A stretch of DNA of 64,000 nt. Origin: Lautropia sp. (lineage in GTDB: Bacteria; Pseudomonadota; Gammaproteobacteria; Burkholderiales; Burkholderiaceae_E). Within the stretch, counting starts at the first letter, position 1, and each line of letters begins with the position of its first letter. The position numbers and the translations under genes were made by a program. Location of the stretch: positions 1 to 64,000 of the forward strand of contig JAUNKF010000010.1 in NCBI GenBank assembly GCA_030532895.1, in the 5' to 3' direction. The notes below the pieces were generated by a model. It saw only the letters and a list, made by a program, of their open reading frames with translations, did no database searches and was not told the DNA's origin. Of the stretch, positions 29,185-37,477 are shown piece by piece.

Positions 29185-30324
29185 ATGAGTCAGGATTTGC
29201 AAGGATTGGTGGAACAGGCCCGTGCCCGTTTCGAGACGGTGAGCGAGGAGGCGGCGTTGGCGGATGCCAAGGCGGCCTTTCTGGGCAAGAGTGGTGCGCT
29301 GACAGCCTTGTTGAAGGAGCTGGGCAAGCTCTCAGGTGCCGAGAAGGCCGAGCGCGGCAAGGCGTTGAATGAAGTCAAGCAGCAGATCGAAGCTTTGTTG
29401 CAGGCCCAGGCCGAAAAGATTCGTGCCGCACGGCTGGAGAAGCGTCTGGCCAGTGAGCGGCTGGATGTGACATTGCCTGGGCGAGGCACCGGGCAGGGCG
29501 GCTTGCACCCGATTTCGCTCACGATCGAGCGGATCGAGCAGATCTTTCGTTCGATTGGCTTCGATGTGGCTGATGGGCCGGAAATCGAAGAGGACTTTTT
29601 CAATTTCACGGCGCTCAACATCCCGTCGAACCATCCGGCCCGTTCGATGGCGGACACCTTCTACATTCAGCGCCCGCCGCTCGATGAGGCGGCGGCCAAG
29701 TCCGCAGCCGAGCAGGCACAGCGGGTGCAGTATGGGGGGCAGGTGGCCGATGAGCAGCTCTCGGGGCTGTACCGTGCGATTGCTTCGGGCGAGTTGTCGG
29801 CCACGCAGCAACCGCTGGTGCTGCGCACCCACACCAGCCCGATGCAGGTGCGCTATGCGCGGATGAATCAGCCGCCGATCAAGGTGATCGTGCCGGGCAA
29901 GACCTATCGGGTGGATTCCGATGCCACGCATTCGCCAATGTTCCATCAGGTGGAAGGGCTATGGGTGGATGAGGACATCAGCTTTGCCGATCTGAAGAGC
30001 GTCTACACCGACTTCTTGCATCAGTTCTTCGAGCGTACCGACATCGAGGTGCGTTTTCGGGCGTCGTATTTCCCGTTCACCGAGCCGTCGGCGGAGATCG
30101 ACATGCGCTTTGGGGATGGCCCGCTGAAAGGTCGCTGGCTGGAGGTCTCTGGCTCGGGGCAGGTGCATCCCAACGTCATCCGTAATCTGGGACTGGATCC
30201 TGAGCGCCATATCGGCTTTGCCTTTGGCTCGGGCATCGAGCGGCTGGCCATGCTGCGCTATGGGGTGGATGACTTGCGGCTTTTCTATGAAAACGATTTG
30301 CGTTTTCTGCGTCAGTTTGCCTGA
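29185..30324 (+). CDS. pheS: Phenylalanyl-tRNA synthetase alpha subunit
   Basis: A 379-residue class II catalytic subunit. The N-terminal coiled coil (1-90), motif 1 ([10 protein letters not shown]), [10 protein letters not shown] with motif 2, and [17 protein letters not shown] with motif 3 are clear. ATG 29185 follows GGTGGG and fits the family start MSQDLQGL; an in-frame ATG 30 bases upstream is less likely. Residues about 163-210 are an Ala/Gln/Glu-rich insertion between DTFYI and LRTHTSPM, where the Escherichia coli enzyme has only a few residues (finding). Confidence 0.97.
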   Translation: MSQDLQGLVEQARARFETVSEEAALADAKAAFLGKSGALTALLKELGKLSGAEKAERGKALNEVKQQIEALLQAQAEKIRAARLEKRLASERLDVTLPGRGTGQGGLHPISLTIERIEQIFRSIGFDVADGPEIEEDFFNFTALNIPSNHPARSMADTFYIQRPPLDEAAAKSAAEQAQRVQYGGQVADEQLSGLYRAIASGELSATQQPLVLRTHTSPMQVRYARMNQPPIKVIVPGKTYRVDSDATHSPMFHQVEGLWVDEDISFADLKSVYTDFLHQFFERTDIEVRFRASYFPFTEPSAEIDMRFGDGPLKGRWLEVSGSGQVHPNVIRNLGLDPERHIGFAFGSGIERLAMLRYGVDDLRLFYENDLRFLRQFA

Positions 30325-30328
30325 TGAT

Positions 30329-30368
30329 CGTTGACCCGTTGACCCGTTGACCCCGTGACTCGTTGACG
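30329..30368 (+). repeat. Tandem 8-base repeats after pheS
   Basis: Three exact copies of CGTTGACC are followed by CCGTGACT and CGTTGACG, five units in all. They begin five bases after the pheS stop, inside an unusually long 237-base pheS-pheT spacer that holds nothing else recognisable. Confidence 0.8.
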
Positions 30369-30561
30369 CGTGTGCCCACCTGCCTGCCGAGCATCTGTGC
30401 ATGTGATGACACTCGGCGGGGGATGGCGCCACGAACGGGGCCATCAGCGGGGGGCCGAGAAGGCTGGTGGCCACGATGGAGGCGGGCGCGAGACGTGTCT
30501 GACATCCTCAAAGCCTGTCCGTCGCTCGGGCAGGTACCGAATACTGAAGATTGAGTGGATC

Positions 30562-33033
30562 ATGAAAATTCCTGAGAAGTGGTTGCGGCAGTATTGCAAT
30601 CCGTCGGTGAGTGGTGATGAGCTGGATCACTTGCTGACGATGGGCGGGCTGGAAGTGGAGGCCCGTGAACCGGTGGCCGCACCGTTTTCTGGTGTGGTGG
30701 TGGCACGCATCCTCTCGGCCGAGAAGCATCCAAATGCCGACCGGCTACAGGTTTGCCAGGTGGATGTGGGTCAGGCCGAACCGGTAGGCATCGTCTGCGG
30801 TGCGCCCAATGCACGGGCAGGGCTGGTGACGGCTTGTGCACTACCGGGGGCTGTGCTGCCGGGCGATTTCAAGATCAAGGCCACGAAGATGCGGGGTGTG
30901 CCGAGCGGTGGCATGCTGTGCTCGGGGCGAGAGCTGGGTATGGGTGAGGATCATGCCGGCATTCTGGCGTTGTCGGACAAGCTGACACCGGGAACGGACT
31001 TGCGTGTGGCGCTTGATCTGGATGAGACGGTGTTCGAGCTGAAACTCACGCCCAATCTCGCACACTGCATGTCGGTGACAGGCGTGGCGCGCGAGCTGGC
31101 GGCATTGGCCGACGTTCCCTATGTGTCGCCACCCATGGGCGAAGTGGCCGTCACGATCGAGGATCGGGTGCCGGTGAGCATCGACGCACCTGAGCTATGT
31201 GGCCGTTTTGCCGGCCGTGTGGTGCGCGGGGTGAACGCCAAGGCCGAGACGCCCGCCTGGATGAAGCAGCGGCTCGAACGGGCCGGGCAGCGCTCGATTT
31301 CGGCCCTGGTCGACATCTCGAATTATGTGCTGCTGGAGCTGGGTCGGCCCACGCACATTTTCGACCTGGGCAAGCTCGCCGGCCCGAGCATCAGCGTGCG
31401 CTGGGGGCGTGAGGGCGAGCAGCTTGAGCTACTGAACGAACAGACGGTGAGGCTCGGGCCTGATCCGCAGGGCTTGCCGGTTGGACTGGTCTGTGATGCA
31501 AAGGGGCCGGTGAGCCTGGCGGGCATCATGGGCGGCAACGGCTCGGCCGTCAATCTGGAGACACGCGATGTGTATCTGGAGGCCGCCTTCTGGTGGCCGG
31601 ATGCGATCATGGGTCGTCCACGTCGTTACAACTTCACGACCGATGCGGCTCAACGCTTCGAGCGGGGTGTGGATGCCGAGACCGTGGTCGAGCATCTCGA
31701 ATACCTGACGCAACTGGTGCTGACGGTTTGTGGTGGTGATGCTGGCCCGGTGGAGGATGTGGTGACGGGCCTGCCCGAACGTCCGCCCGTGCGGCTGCGC
31801 CTGTCCCGGCTTCGCCGGGTGAGCGGCCTGCCATTGTCGGCGGAGGATTGCCGCCAGGCTTTCCGCCGTCTCGATCTGCCTTTCGTGCAACTGTCGGCCG
31901 AGGAGGCTGCACAAGACAAAGCCCATCCGCCCGTGGCCGATGACGTGGTGTTCGCCGTCACACCACCATCGCGTCGTTTCGATCTGGTGCTGGAGGAGGA
32001 TCTGATCGAAGAAGTGATCCGGCTCTATGGTTATGACCGGATCCCGACCCGCGCGCCCAAAGCCAGTGCAGCGATGCGACCGGCTCCCGAGGGCCTGCTG
32101 TCCCATAGTGTCTTGAAGCGGCGCTGGGCCGGACGGGATTATCAGGAGGTGGTGAATTTCAGCTTTGTCTCCGAGGCCGATGATCGGCGTTTCAGCCCCG
32201 AGATCAAGCCGATCCGGGTGCAGAATCCGATCGCCGAGCACATGAACGTGATGCGCACCTCGCTCTGGAGCGGGTTGCTGGAGAACCTGCGTCACAACCT
32301 GAACCGCAAGGCCGAGCGGGTGCGTCTCTTCGAGGTGGGCCGAGTATATCTGCCAAACCCGTCGCAGCCTGCCGGGCCGTTGACGCTGGCAGGCATCGAG
32401 CAGCCGATGAAACTGGGCGTCCTGCTGTACGGCCCGGCGCTGGCACCGCAGTGGGGGGCCGTGGGCCGGGAGGCCGACTTCTTCGATCTGAAGGGGGATC
32501 TGGAGGCCGCGCATCCGGAGGTTGAGCTGGTGTTCGAGGCGGCCCAGCATCCGGCCCTGCATCCAGGACAGTCGGCTCGCATCCGCTTGGTCGACGGCAC
32601 GCCAATCGGCTGGATGGGGGCGCTTCATCCGGTATTGATCGAGGCCCTGGATCTGCCAGGTTCGGTGCTGTTGGCCGAGGTGGATTGGGCGCCTTTGCAA
32701 CAACGGAATGTGGCGTCTTTCCAACGGGTGAGCCGCTTTCCACCGGCCATCCGGGACATGGCCGTGGTCGTGGATGAGGCAGTGCCGGCCAGCGCCATCC
32801 TAGGAGAAATTCGTGATGTGGCGGCCTCCGACCCGGCCGCAGACAGTGTCCAGCACGTCAGGCTGTTTGATGAATACCGCGGTAAGGGGTTGGAAAATAA
32901 GGAAAAAAGCCTTGCGTTCCGACTCTGGATGCAACATACTGACCGGACGCTGAGTGATGCGGAAGTGGACGAGATTCAAGCCAAGGTGCTTGATCGTCTC
33001 GCCCAGCGATTCCAGGCAAGACTCAGAGCCTGA
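30562..33033 (+). CDS. pheT: Phenylalanyl-tRNA synthetase beta subunit
   Basis: An 823-residue subunit that pairs with PheS in an alpha2beta2 enzyme. Visible parts are the N-terminal MKIPEKWLRQYCNPSVSGDE, an EMAP/OB-type tRNA-binding domain (about 45-150, HPNADRLQVCQVDVG), the B3/B4 editing domain, B5 and the C-terminal ferredoxin-like anticodon domain (SRFPPAIRDMAVVVDE). The start is fixed by homology at ATG 30562; the frame is open for 64 codons upstream without similarity. Confidence 0.97.
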   Translation: MKIPEKWLRQYCNPSVSGDELDHLLTMGGLEVEAREPVAAPFSGVVVARILSAEKHPNADRLQVCQVDVGQAEPVGIVCGAPNARAGLVTACALPGAVLPGDFKIKATKMRGVPSGGMLCSGRELGMGEDHAGILALSDKLTPGTDLRVALDLDETVFELKLTPNLAHCMSVTGVARELAALADVPYVSPPMGEVAVTIEDRVPVSIDAPELCGRFAGRVVRGVNAKAETPAWMKQRLERAGQRSISALVDISNYVLLELGRPTHIFDLGKLAGPSISVRWGREGEQLELLNEQTVRLGPDPQGLPVGLVCDAKGPVSLAGIMGGNGSAVNLETRDVYLEAAFWWPDAIMGRPRRYNFTTDAAQRFERGVDAETVVEHLEYLTQLVLTVCGGDAGPVEDVVTGLPERPPVRLRLSRLRRVSGLPLSAEDCRQAFRRLDLPFVQLSAEEAAQDKAHPPVADDVVFAVTPPSRRFDLVLEEDLIEEVIRLYGYDRIPTRAPKASAAMRPAPEGLLSHSVLKRRWAGRDYQEVVNFSFVSEADDRRFSPEIKPIRVQNPIAEHMNVMRTSLWSGLLENLRHNLNRKAERVRLFEVGRVYLPNPSQPAGPLTLAGIEQPMKLGVLLYGPALAPQWGAVGREADFFDLKGDLEAAHPEVELVFEAAQHPALHPGQSARIRLVDGTPIGWMGALHPVLIEALDLPGSVLLAEVDWAPLQQRNVASFQRVSRFPPAIRDMAVVVDEAVPASAILGEIRDVAASDPAADSVQHVRLFDEYRGKGLENKEKSLAFRLWMQHTDRTLSDAEVDEIQAKVLDRLAQRFQARLRA

Positions 33034-33254
33034 GAGGCTGGGGGAATCCGGCTTGCTGCCTTGCCGGATGCCGGGCCGAGGTGCTCTGTTCATGGCATGA
33101 CATCACGTCGCTTCATGTGCAGCACGCCTTGGCGTGCCGCGGCCTGGCATCAGGATGGCCGGTTTCCATCGATCTGTCCGCGCGCCCCTGGGCGTCGGCT
33201 GCCGCGTCGGCATGACCTCTCCTCTCCATTGGTAGATAGTTTTCGATACGTGTG
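33034..33254. other. pheT-ihfA spacer
   Basis: A 221-base gap with no gene. GCACGCC-TT-GGCGTGC at 33122-33137 is a near-perfect palindrome that could be an operator or a small hairpin ahead of ihfA. Confidence 0.4.
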
Positions 33255-33713
33255 ATGGTGCAGAACGCAATCAAACCGGATGCCGATGATGCGACCGGAA
33301 CCGTCAGGGGCAATGACCAATCCCTGGGGGCGCTGAGCAAACCCACATTCACGCTGACCAAGGCAGCACTGGCCGATCTGCTTTTCGAGCGCGTCGGCCT
33401 GAACAAGCGTGAAGCCAAGGACATGGTCGAGACCTTCTTCGAGGAGATCAGTGCTGCGCTGATCCGGGGCGAAAGTGTCAAGCTCTCGGGTTTTGGCAAT
33501 TTTCAGCTGCGTGACAAGCAGCAGCGTCCTGGCCGCAACCCCAAGACAGGGGAGGAAATCCCCATCTCCGCACGACGCGTCGTGACCTTTCATGCCTCGC
33601 AGAAGCTGAAGGCTCAAATCGACACCCCGCGCCGGGAGCAAGTGCCGCTTGGCAGCTTCAGCCTGGATGGCAGCCCGAGCTTCGATCTGCATTCGGAAGA
33701 AACTGAATCATGA
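33255..33713 (+). CDS. ihfA: Integration host factor alpha subunit
   Basis: A DNA-bending HU/IHF-family protein. The core [34 protein letters not shown], the arm with [22 protein letters not shown] (intercalating proline) and [10 protein letters not shown] identify the alpha subunit. It is about 152 residues, compared with about 100 in enteric bacteria, with roughly 30 extra residues before the core and 25 after. GTG 33252 is an alternative start; no strong ribosome site separates them. It overlaps the MerR gene by four bases. Confidence 0.93.
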   Translation: MVQNAIKPDADDATGTVRGNDQSLGALSKPTFTLTKAALADLLFERVGLNKREAKDMVETFFEEISAALIRGESVKLSGFGNFQLRDKQQRPGRNPKTGEEIPISARRVVTFHASQKLKAQIDTPRREQVPLGSFSLDGSPSFDLHSEETES

Positions 33714-34132
33714 GTGCCTCTTCTGCCGCCAAGGCTGAACCGCGAACCGTCTTGCCACCGATCCCGGCCAAACGCTATTTCACCATTGGCGAAGTGAGCG
33801 ATCTGTGTGGCGTGAAACCGCATGTGCTGCGCTACTGGGAGCAGGAGTTCACGCAACTTCGTCCCATGAAGCGACGCGGCAACCGTCGCTATTATCAGCA
33901 CCATGAAGTGCTCCTGATCCGTCGCATCCGTGAGCTGCTCTATGAGCACGGCTTCACCATCAGTGGTGCTCGCAACCGGTTGGCGGAAACGGTGCAACCG
34001 GGCAAGAAGAAAGAGGCGGAGTTCACGCAACCCGTGGACGTGACGCTCAGCTTGCGTCAGTCCGATGTGGAGGCCATCCGACAGGATCTGCTGGTGGCGC
34101 TTGATCTGTTGCGCGATGCGCCACCGGTTTGA
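33710..34132 (+). CDS. MerR-family transcriptional regulator
   Basis: A 140-residue regulator with the winged-helix motif [25 protein letters not shown] at residues 19-45 and [26 protein letters not shown]. There is no cysteine cluster for metal sensing. It is translationally coupled to ihfA (ATGA), a pairing conserved across many proteobacteria, though its targets are unknown to me. Confidence 0.9.
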   Translation: MSASSAAKAEPRTVLPPIPAKRYFTIGEVSDLCGVKPHVLRYWEQEFTQLRPMKRRGNRRYYQHHEVLLIRRIRELLYEHGFTISGARNRLAETVQPGKKKEAEFTQPVDVTLSLRQSDVEAIRQDLLVALDLLRDAPPV

Positions 34133-34180
34133 GCGTGCCGAGGCTTCGTTGACGCAGAGGGCCCCGTCGCCTGATTCAAA

Positions 34181-34219
34181 GATGCCCCGTGGCTCGGGCC
34201 AGAACGTGCCACGGGCATC
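34181..34219 (-). terminator. Hairpin after mgtC, probable terminator
   Basis: GATGCCCCGTGGC and GCCACGGGCATC form an 11-12 base stem with one bulge. On the minus strand it is followed by TTTGAATC, a weak T-run, so it probably ends mgtC transcripts; it may also stop merR transcripts coming from the other side. Confidence 0.55.
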
Positions 34220-34225
34220 GAAGGA

Positions 34226-34894
34226 TTACATGCTGAAGGAGAGGATCTTCTCGTGTTTCAGCAGAAAATCCTCCAGTTCTTCGACATGGTTTTCCTCGAT
34301 CTTGATGTCGAGATACATGAAGAATTTTCCTTCCCCGGTCTTTTCGACCCGAGTCAATCCCTGGTGATCGGTGAAGGCTTCCAGCTCCTTCATCAAGGCA
34401 GCACGCTTCAGCGCATCATCCTTTGAGACTTCGATCACCAAAGTTCGATGGTTGTAGTTCGGGCTGTAGGCAGTGACCATGTTGCCGAAGAAATAGATGA
34501 TCACCATGTTGGAAATCAGGAAAATCAGCGCGATATACAGCTCGCCAAAACCGATGGCCATGCCGATGGCGGCCGATACCCAGATCACGCCTGCCGTGGT
34601 GAGGCCATAGATGGTGACGCCTTCCTTATAGATGACGCCGGCGCCCAGAAAACCGATGCCGCTGATGATGCCGGCTGCAATGGAGAAGCTATCTCCTTCG
34701 CCCCCGAAGTTTTGAGAGAGAATGGCGTAAATCGTTGATCCGAGACAAATCAGGGCGATCGTCTTGAGACCTGCCGAATTGTTCTTGACCTCGCGCTCAT
34801 AACCGAGGATGCAGCCCGCCAGTAGTGACAGGATCGCTTTCAGAATGTCGTCATAATGAAAAGCGGGATTGATGTGCTGGAAAAGGTCGTCCAT
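34226..34894 (-). CDS. MgtC/SapB-family membrane protein
   Basis: A 222-residue protein with four to five transmembrane segments in the first 145 residues and a C-terminal ACT-like cytoplasmic domain. The family pattern AGCILGYERE near residue 27, GLKTIALICLGST and ISGIGFLGAGVIYKEG is clear. MgtC relatives affect magnesium adaptation and intramacrophage survival, partly through the ATP synthase; many SapB-type members have no known role. It is transcribed alone. Confidence 0.9.
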   Translation of the reverse strand: MDDLFQHINPAFHYDDILKAILSLLAGCILGYEREVKNNSAGLKTIALICLGSTIYAILSQNFGGEGDSFSIAAGIISGIGFLGAGVIYKEGVTIYGLTTAGVIWVSAAIGMAIGFGELYIALIFLISNMVIIYFFGNMVTAYSPNYNHRTLVIEVSKDDALKRAALMKELEAFTDHQGLTRVEKTGEGKFFMYLDIKIEENHVEELEDFLLKHEKILSFSM

Positions 34895-35041
34895 AGGCTG
34901 TCTGGATGGAGGAGGGGTTGGTTTGAAGAGAAGGGCGCGAGTTTAAGTCAACCCTTCATGCCAGCACCAACTACCTTTACACACGAAAACAGAGCGCACA
35001 AAAGACGAACTCGGTGATGTGCTGATCTTTTGGCCGCGTGA

Positions 35042-35080
35042 CATGAAAAAAGCCCGGCCATCAGGCGGGCTTTTTTCATG
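35042..35080. terminator. Bidirectional terminator near ilvD
   Basis: CATGAAAAAAGCCC and GGGCTTTTTTCATG form a long stem with an A-run on one side and T-run on the other. It lies 115 bases past the ilvD stop and would end ilvD transcripts on the minus strand. Confidence 0.85.
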
Positions 35081-35194
35081 ATGGGCTGCATCCAGGCACC
35101 TGTCATGCGCCCCTGGGCGATTTTCGCAGGGGCGAAGAAGTACATGATGCGTGCTTGAAGCGCACAGGGATCCCCTGAGGCCCTCTATCTTCCC

Positions 35195-37054
35195 TCAATC
35201 GTCGAGCATCGACAGATCCCGCACGGCGCCCTTGTCGGCGCTGGTGGCGAGCTTGGCGTAGGCTTTGAGGGCGGCCGACACACGGCGCTGGCGCGGCTGG
35301 GCCGGTTTCCAGCCCTTGGCATCCTGCTCGGTGCGGCGGGTGGCGAGTTCTTCATCGCTCAGCAGCACGTCGATGCGGCGGGCAGGGATGTCGATGCGGA
35401 TGCGGTCGCCGTCACGCACGAGGCCGATGGCGCCACCAGCCGCCGCTTCGGGCGAGACGTGGCCAATCGACAGGCCCGACGTGCCGCCAGAGAAACGGCC
35501 GTCGGTCAGCAGGGCACAGCGCTTGCCCAAGCCCTTGGACTTGATGTAGCTCGTGGGGTAGAGCATTTCCTGCATGCCGGGGCCGCCTTTGGGGCCTTCG
35601 TAGCGGATGATGACGATCTCGCCTGGCTTGACCTGATCGCCGAGGATGTTCTCGACGGCGGCATCCTGCGACTCGAAGACATGAGCGCTGCCCTCGAAAA
35701 CGAGCAGGCTGTCGTCGACGCCCGCGGTTTTCACCACGCAGCCATCGAGTGCAATGTTGCCGAAGAGCACGGCGAGGCCGCCCTCGGTGGAATAGGCATG
35801 CTCATAGGCACGGATGCAGCCTTGCTCGCGATCCAGATCGAGGCTGGGCCAGCGGGTGTTCTGGCTGAAAGCCGTTTGTGTGGGGATGCCGGCCGGGCCG
35901 GCCAGATAGAAGGTCTTGATCTCGTCGGTGGGGTTGCGGGCGATGTCCCATTGATCGAGCGCGTCCTTCAGCGTGGGGGCGTGAATGGTGGGCACGTCGG
36001 TGTGGAGCTTCCCGGCTCGATCCAGTTCACCCAGAATGGCCATGATGCCGCCGGCCCGATGCACGTCCTCGATGTGGTACTGGTTGGTGTTGGGCGCCAC
36101 CTTGCACAGCTGGGGCACGATGCGCGAGAGTCGGTCGATGTCCTTCATCGTGAAGTCGATGCCGGCTTCCTGGGCCACGGCCAACAGATGCAGAATCGTG
36201 TTGGTGGAGCCGCCCATCGCGATGTCGAGGGTCATGGCGTTTTCGAAGGCCTTGAAACCCACGGCTCGCGGCAGCACACGCTCGTCATCCTGCTCGTAGT
36301 AGCGGCGGGCCAGCTCGACGATCAGGCGGCCGGCACGCTTGAAGAGCTGCTCACGATCGGCGTGGGTGGCCAGCGTCGTTCCGTTGCCGGGCAGGCTGAG
36401 GCCGAGCGCTTCGGTCAGACAGTTCATCGAGTTGGCGGTGAACATGCCTGAACAGCTGCCACAGGTCGGACAGGCCGAGCGCTCGACCGCGTTGACTTCT
36501 TCGTCCGATACCTGGTCGTCGGCCGCCATCACCATCGCGTCGACCAGATCGAGCTTCTTCAGCTGAATGGTCTTGGTGTCCGGCGCGGCAAGCTTCACCT
36601 TGCCGGCCTCCATCGGGCCGCCCGAGACGAAAACCACCGGGATGTTGAGCCGCATGGCGGCCATCAGCATGCCCGGCGTGATCTTGTCGCAGTTGGAGAT
36701 GCAGACCAGCGCATCGGCACAGTGGGCGTTGACCATGTACTCGACCGAGTCTGCGATGATGTCGCGGCTGGGCAGCGAGTACAGCATGCCGTCATGACCC
36801 ATCGCGATCCCATCGTCGACGGCGATGGTGTTGAATTCCTTGGCCACGCCACCGGCTGCCTCGATTTCCCGCGCCACGAGCTGGCCCATGTCTTTCAGGT
36901 GAACATGCCCTGGCACGAACTGGGTGAAGCTGTTGGCGATGGCGATGATGGGCTTGGTGAAATCTTCGTCCTTCATGCCGGTGGCACGCCACAGCGAACG
37001 TGCCCCTGCCATGTTGCGACCAGCGGTGGAAGTTTTTGAGCGATAGACGGGCAT
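35195..37054 (-). CDS. ilvD: Dihydroxy-acid dehydratase
   Basis: A 619-residue iron-sulfur enzyme that dehydrates dihydroxy-acids in valine, leucine and isoleucine synthesis. Cluster cysteines appear in [11 protein letters not shown] and [19 protein letters not shown], and the C-terminal half has the conserved [12 protein letters not shown]. Length matches the Escherichia coli enzyme. AGGATT precedes the ATG. It stands alone, with a strong terminator downstream and tRNA-Pro upstream on the same strand. Confidence 0.97.
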   Translation of the reverse strand: MPVYRSKTSTAGRNMAGARSLWRATGMKDEDFTKPIIAIANSFTQFVPGHVHLKDMGQLVAREIEAAGGVAKEFNTIAVDDGIAMGHDGMLYSLPSRDIIADSVEYMVNAHCADALVCISNCDKITPGMLMAAMRLNIPVVFVSGGPMEAGKVKLAAPDTKTIQLKKLDLVDAMVMAADDQVSDEEVNAVERSACPTCGSCSGMFTANSMNCLTEALGLSLPGNGTTLATHADREQLFKRAGRLIVELARRYYEQDDERVLPRAVGFKAFENAMTLDIAMGGSTNTILHLLAVAQEAGIDFTMKDIDRLSRIVPQLCKVAPNTNQYHIEDVHRAGGIMAILGELDRAGKLHTDVPTIHAPTLKDALDQWDIARNPTDEIKTFYLAGPAGIPTQTAFSQNTRWPSLDLDREQGCIRAYEHAYSTEGGLAVLFGNIALDGCVVKTAGVDDSLLVFEGSAHVFESQDAAVENILGDQVKPGEIVIIRYEGPKGGPGMQEMLYPTSYIKSKGLGKRCALLTDGRFSGGTSGLSIGHVSPEAAAGGAIGLVRDGDRIRIDIPARRIDVLLSDEELATRRTEQDAKGWKPAQPRQRRVSAALKAYAKLATSADKGAVRDLSMLDD

Positions 37055-37246
37055 GGGGAATCCTGCGCAGGGCTGAAAGGTCGATGAAAACCGGCTAAGG
37101 CGTGTTATGTATGCACGAAGCCGAAAATTCTAACCCGGATTGATCGATGCCCATGCGCCGGGCAGAGGCGGCGTTGGCCCGTGAGACGGGCAGAGCGCGC
37201 CGAGCGATGCCGATATGCCGATGCGCGCCGTGGCGGCGTGCCGATA

Positions 37247-37280
37247 GAAAAAAGCCAACCCCGTGAAGGATTGGCTTTTT
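37247..37280 (-). terminator. Terminator of tRNA-Pro
   Basis: AAGCCAA and TTGGCTT, extended by GG/CC pairs, form a stem with A- and T-runs on its outer sides. It lies just past the 3' end of tRNA-Pro on the minus strand. Confidence 0.8.
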
Positions 37281-37287
37281 GAAACTT

Positions 37288-37364
37288 TGGTCGGGACGGA
37301 GTGATTCGAACACTCGACCCCTTGCACCCCATGCAAGTACGCTACCAGACTGCGCTACGCCCCG
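37288..37364 (-). tRNA. tRNA-Pro (anticodon GGG)
   Basis: On the minus strand the acceptor CGGGGCG pairs with CGTCCCG (one G-U pair), the anticodon stem CTTGC/GCAAG holds loop ATGGGGT with anticodon GGG, and the T arm has TTCGAAT. The CCA end is encoded at 37288-37290. Confidence 0.96.
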
Positions 37365-37477
37365 ACTAAGACAGCAGTATAACACGTTTTTGCGCCATGG
37401 CCAGTGTGTCTCGTCTTCGACGCGTGTCATGCCGCCGGCAGGCGCTTTGGCGGGGGTGAACAGGTTGATGACACGCG

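Noticed and set aside
30370..30561. Sixty-four-codon extension of pheT
   Set aside because: No similarity to PheT before MKIPEKW and low-complexity composition.
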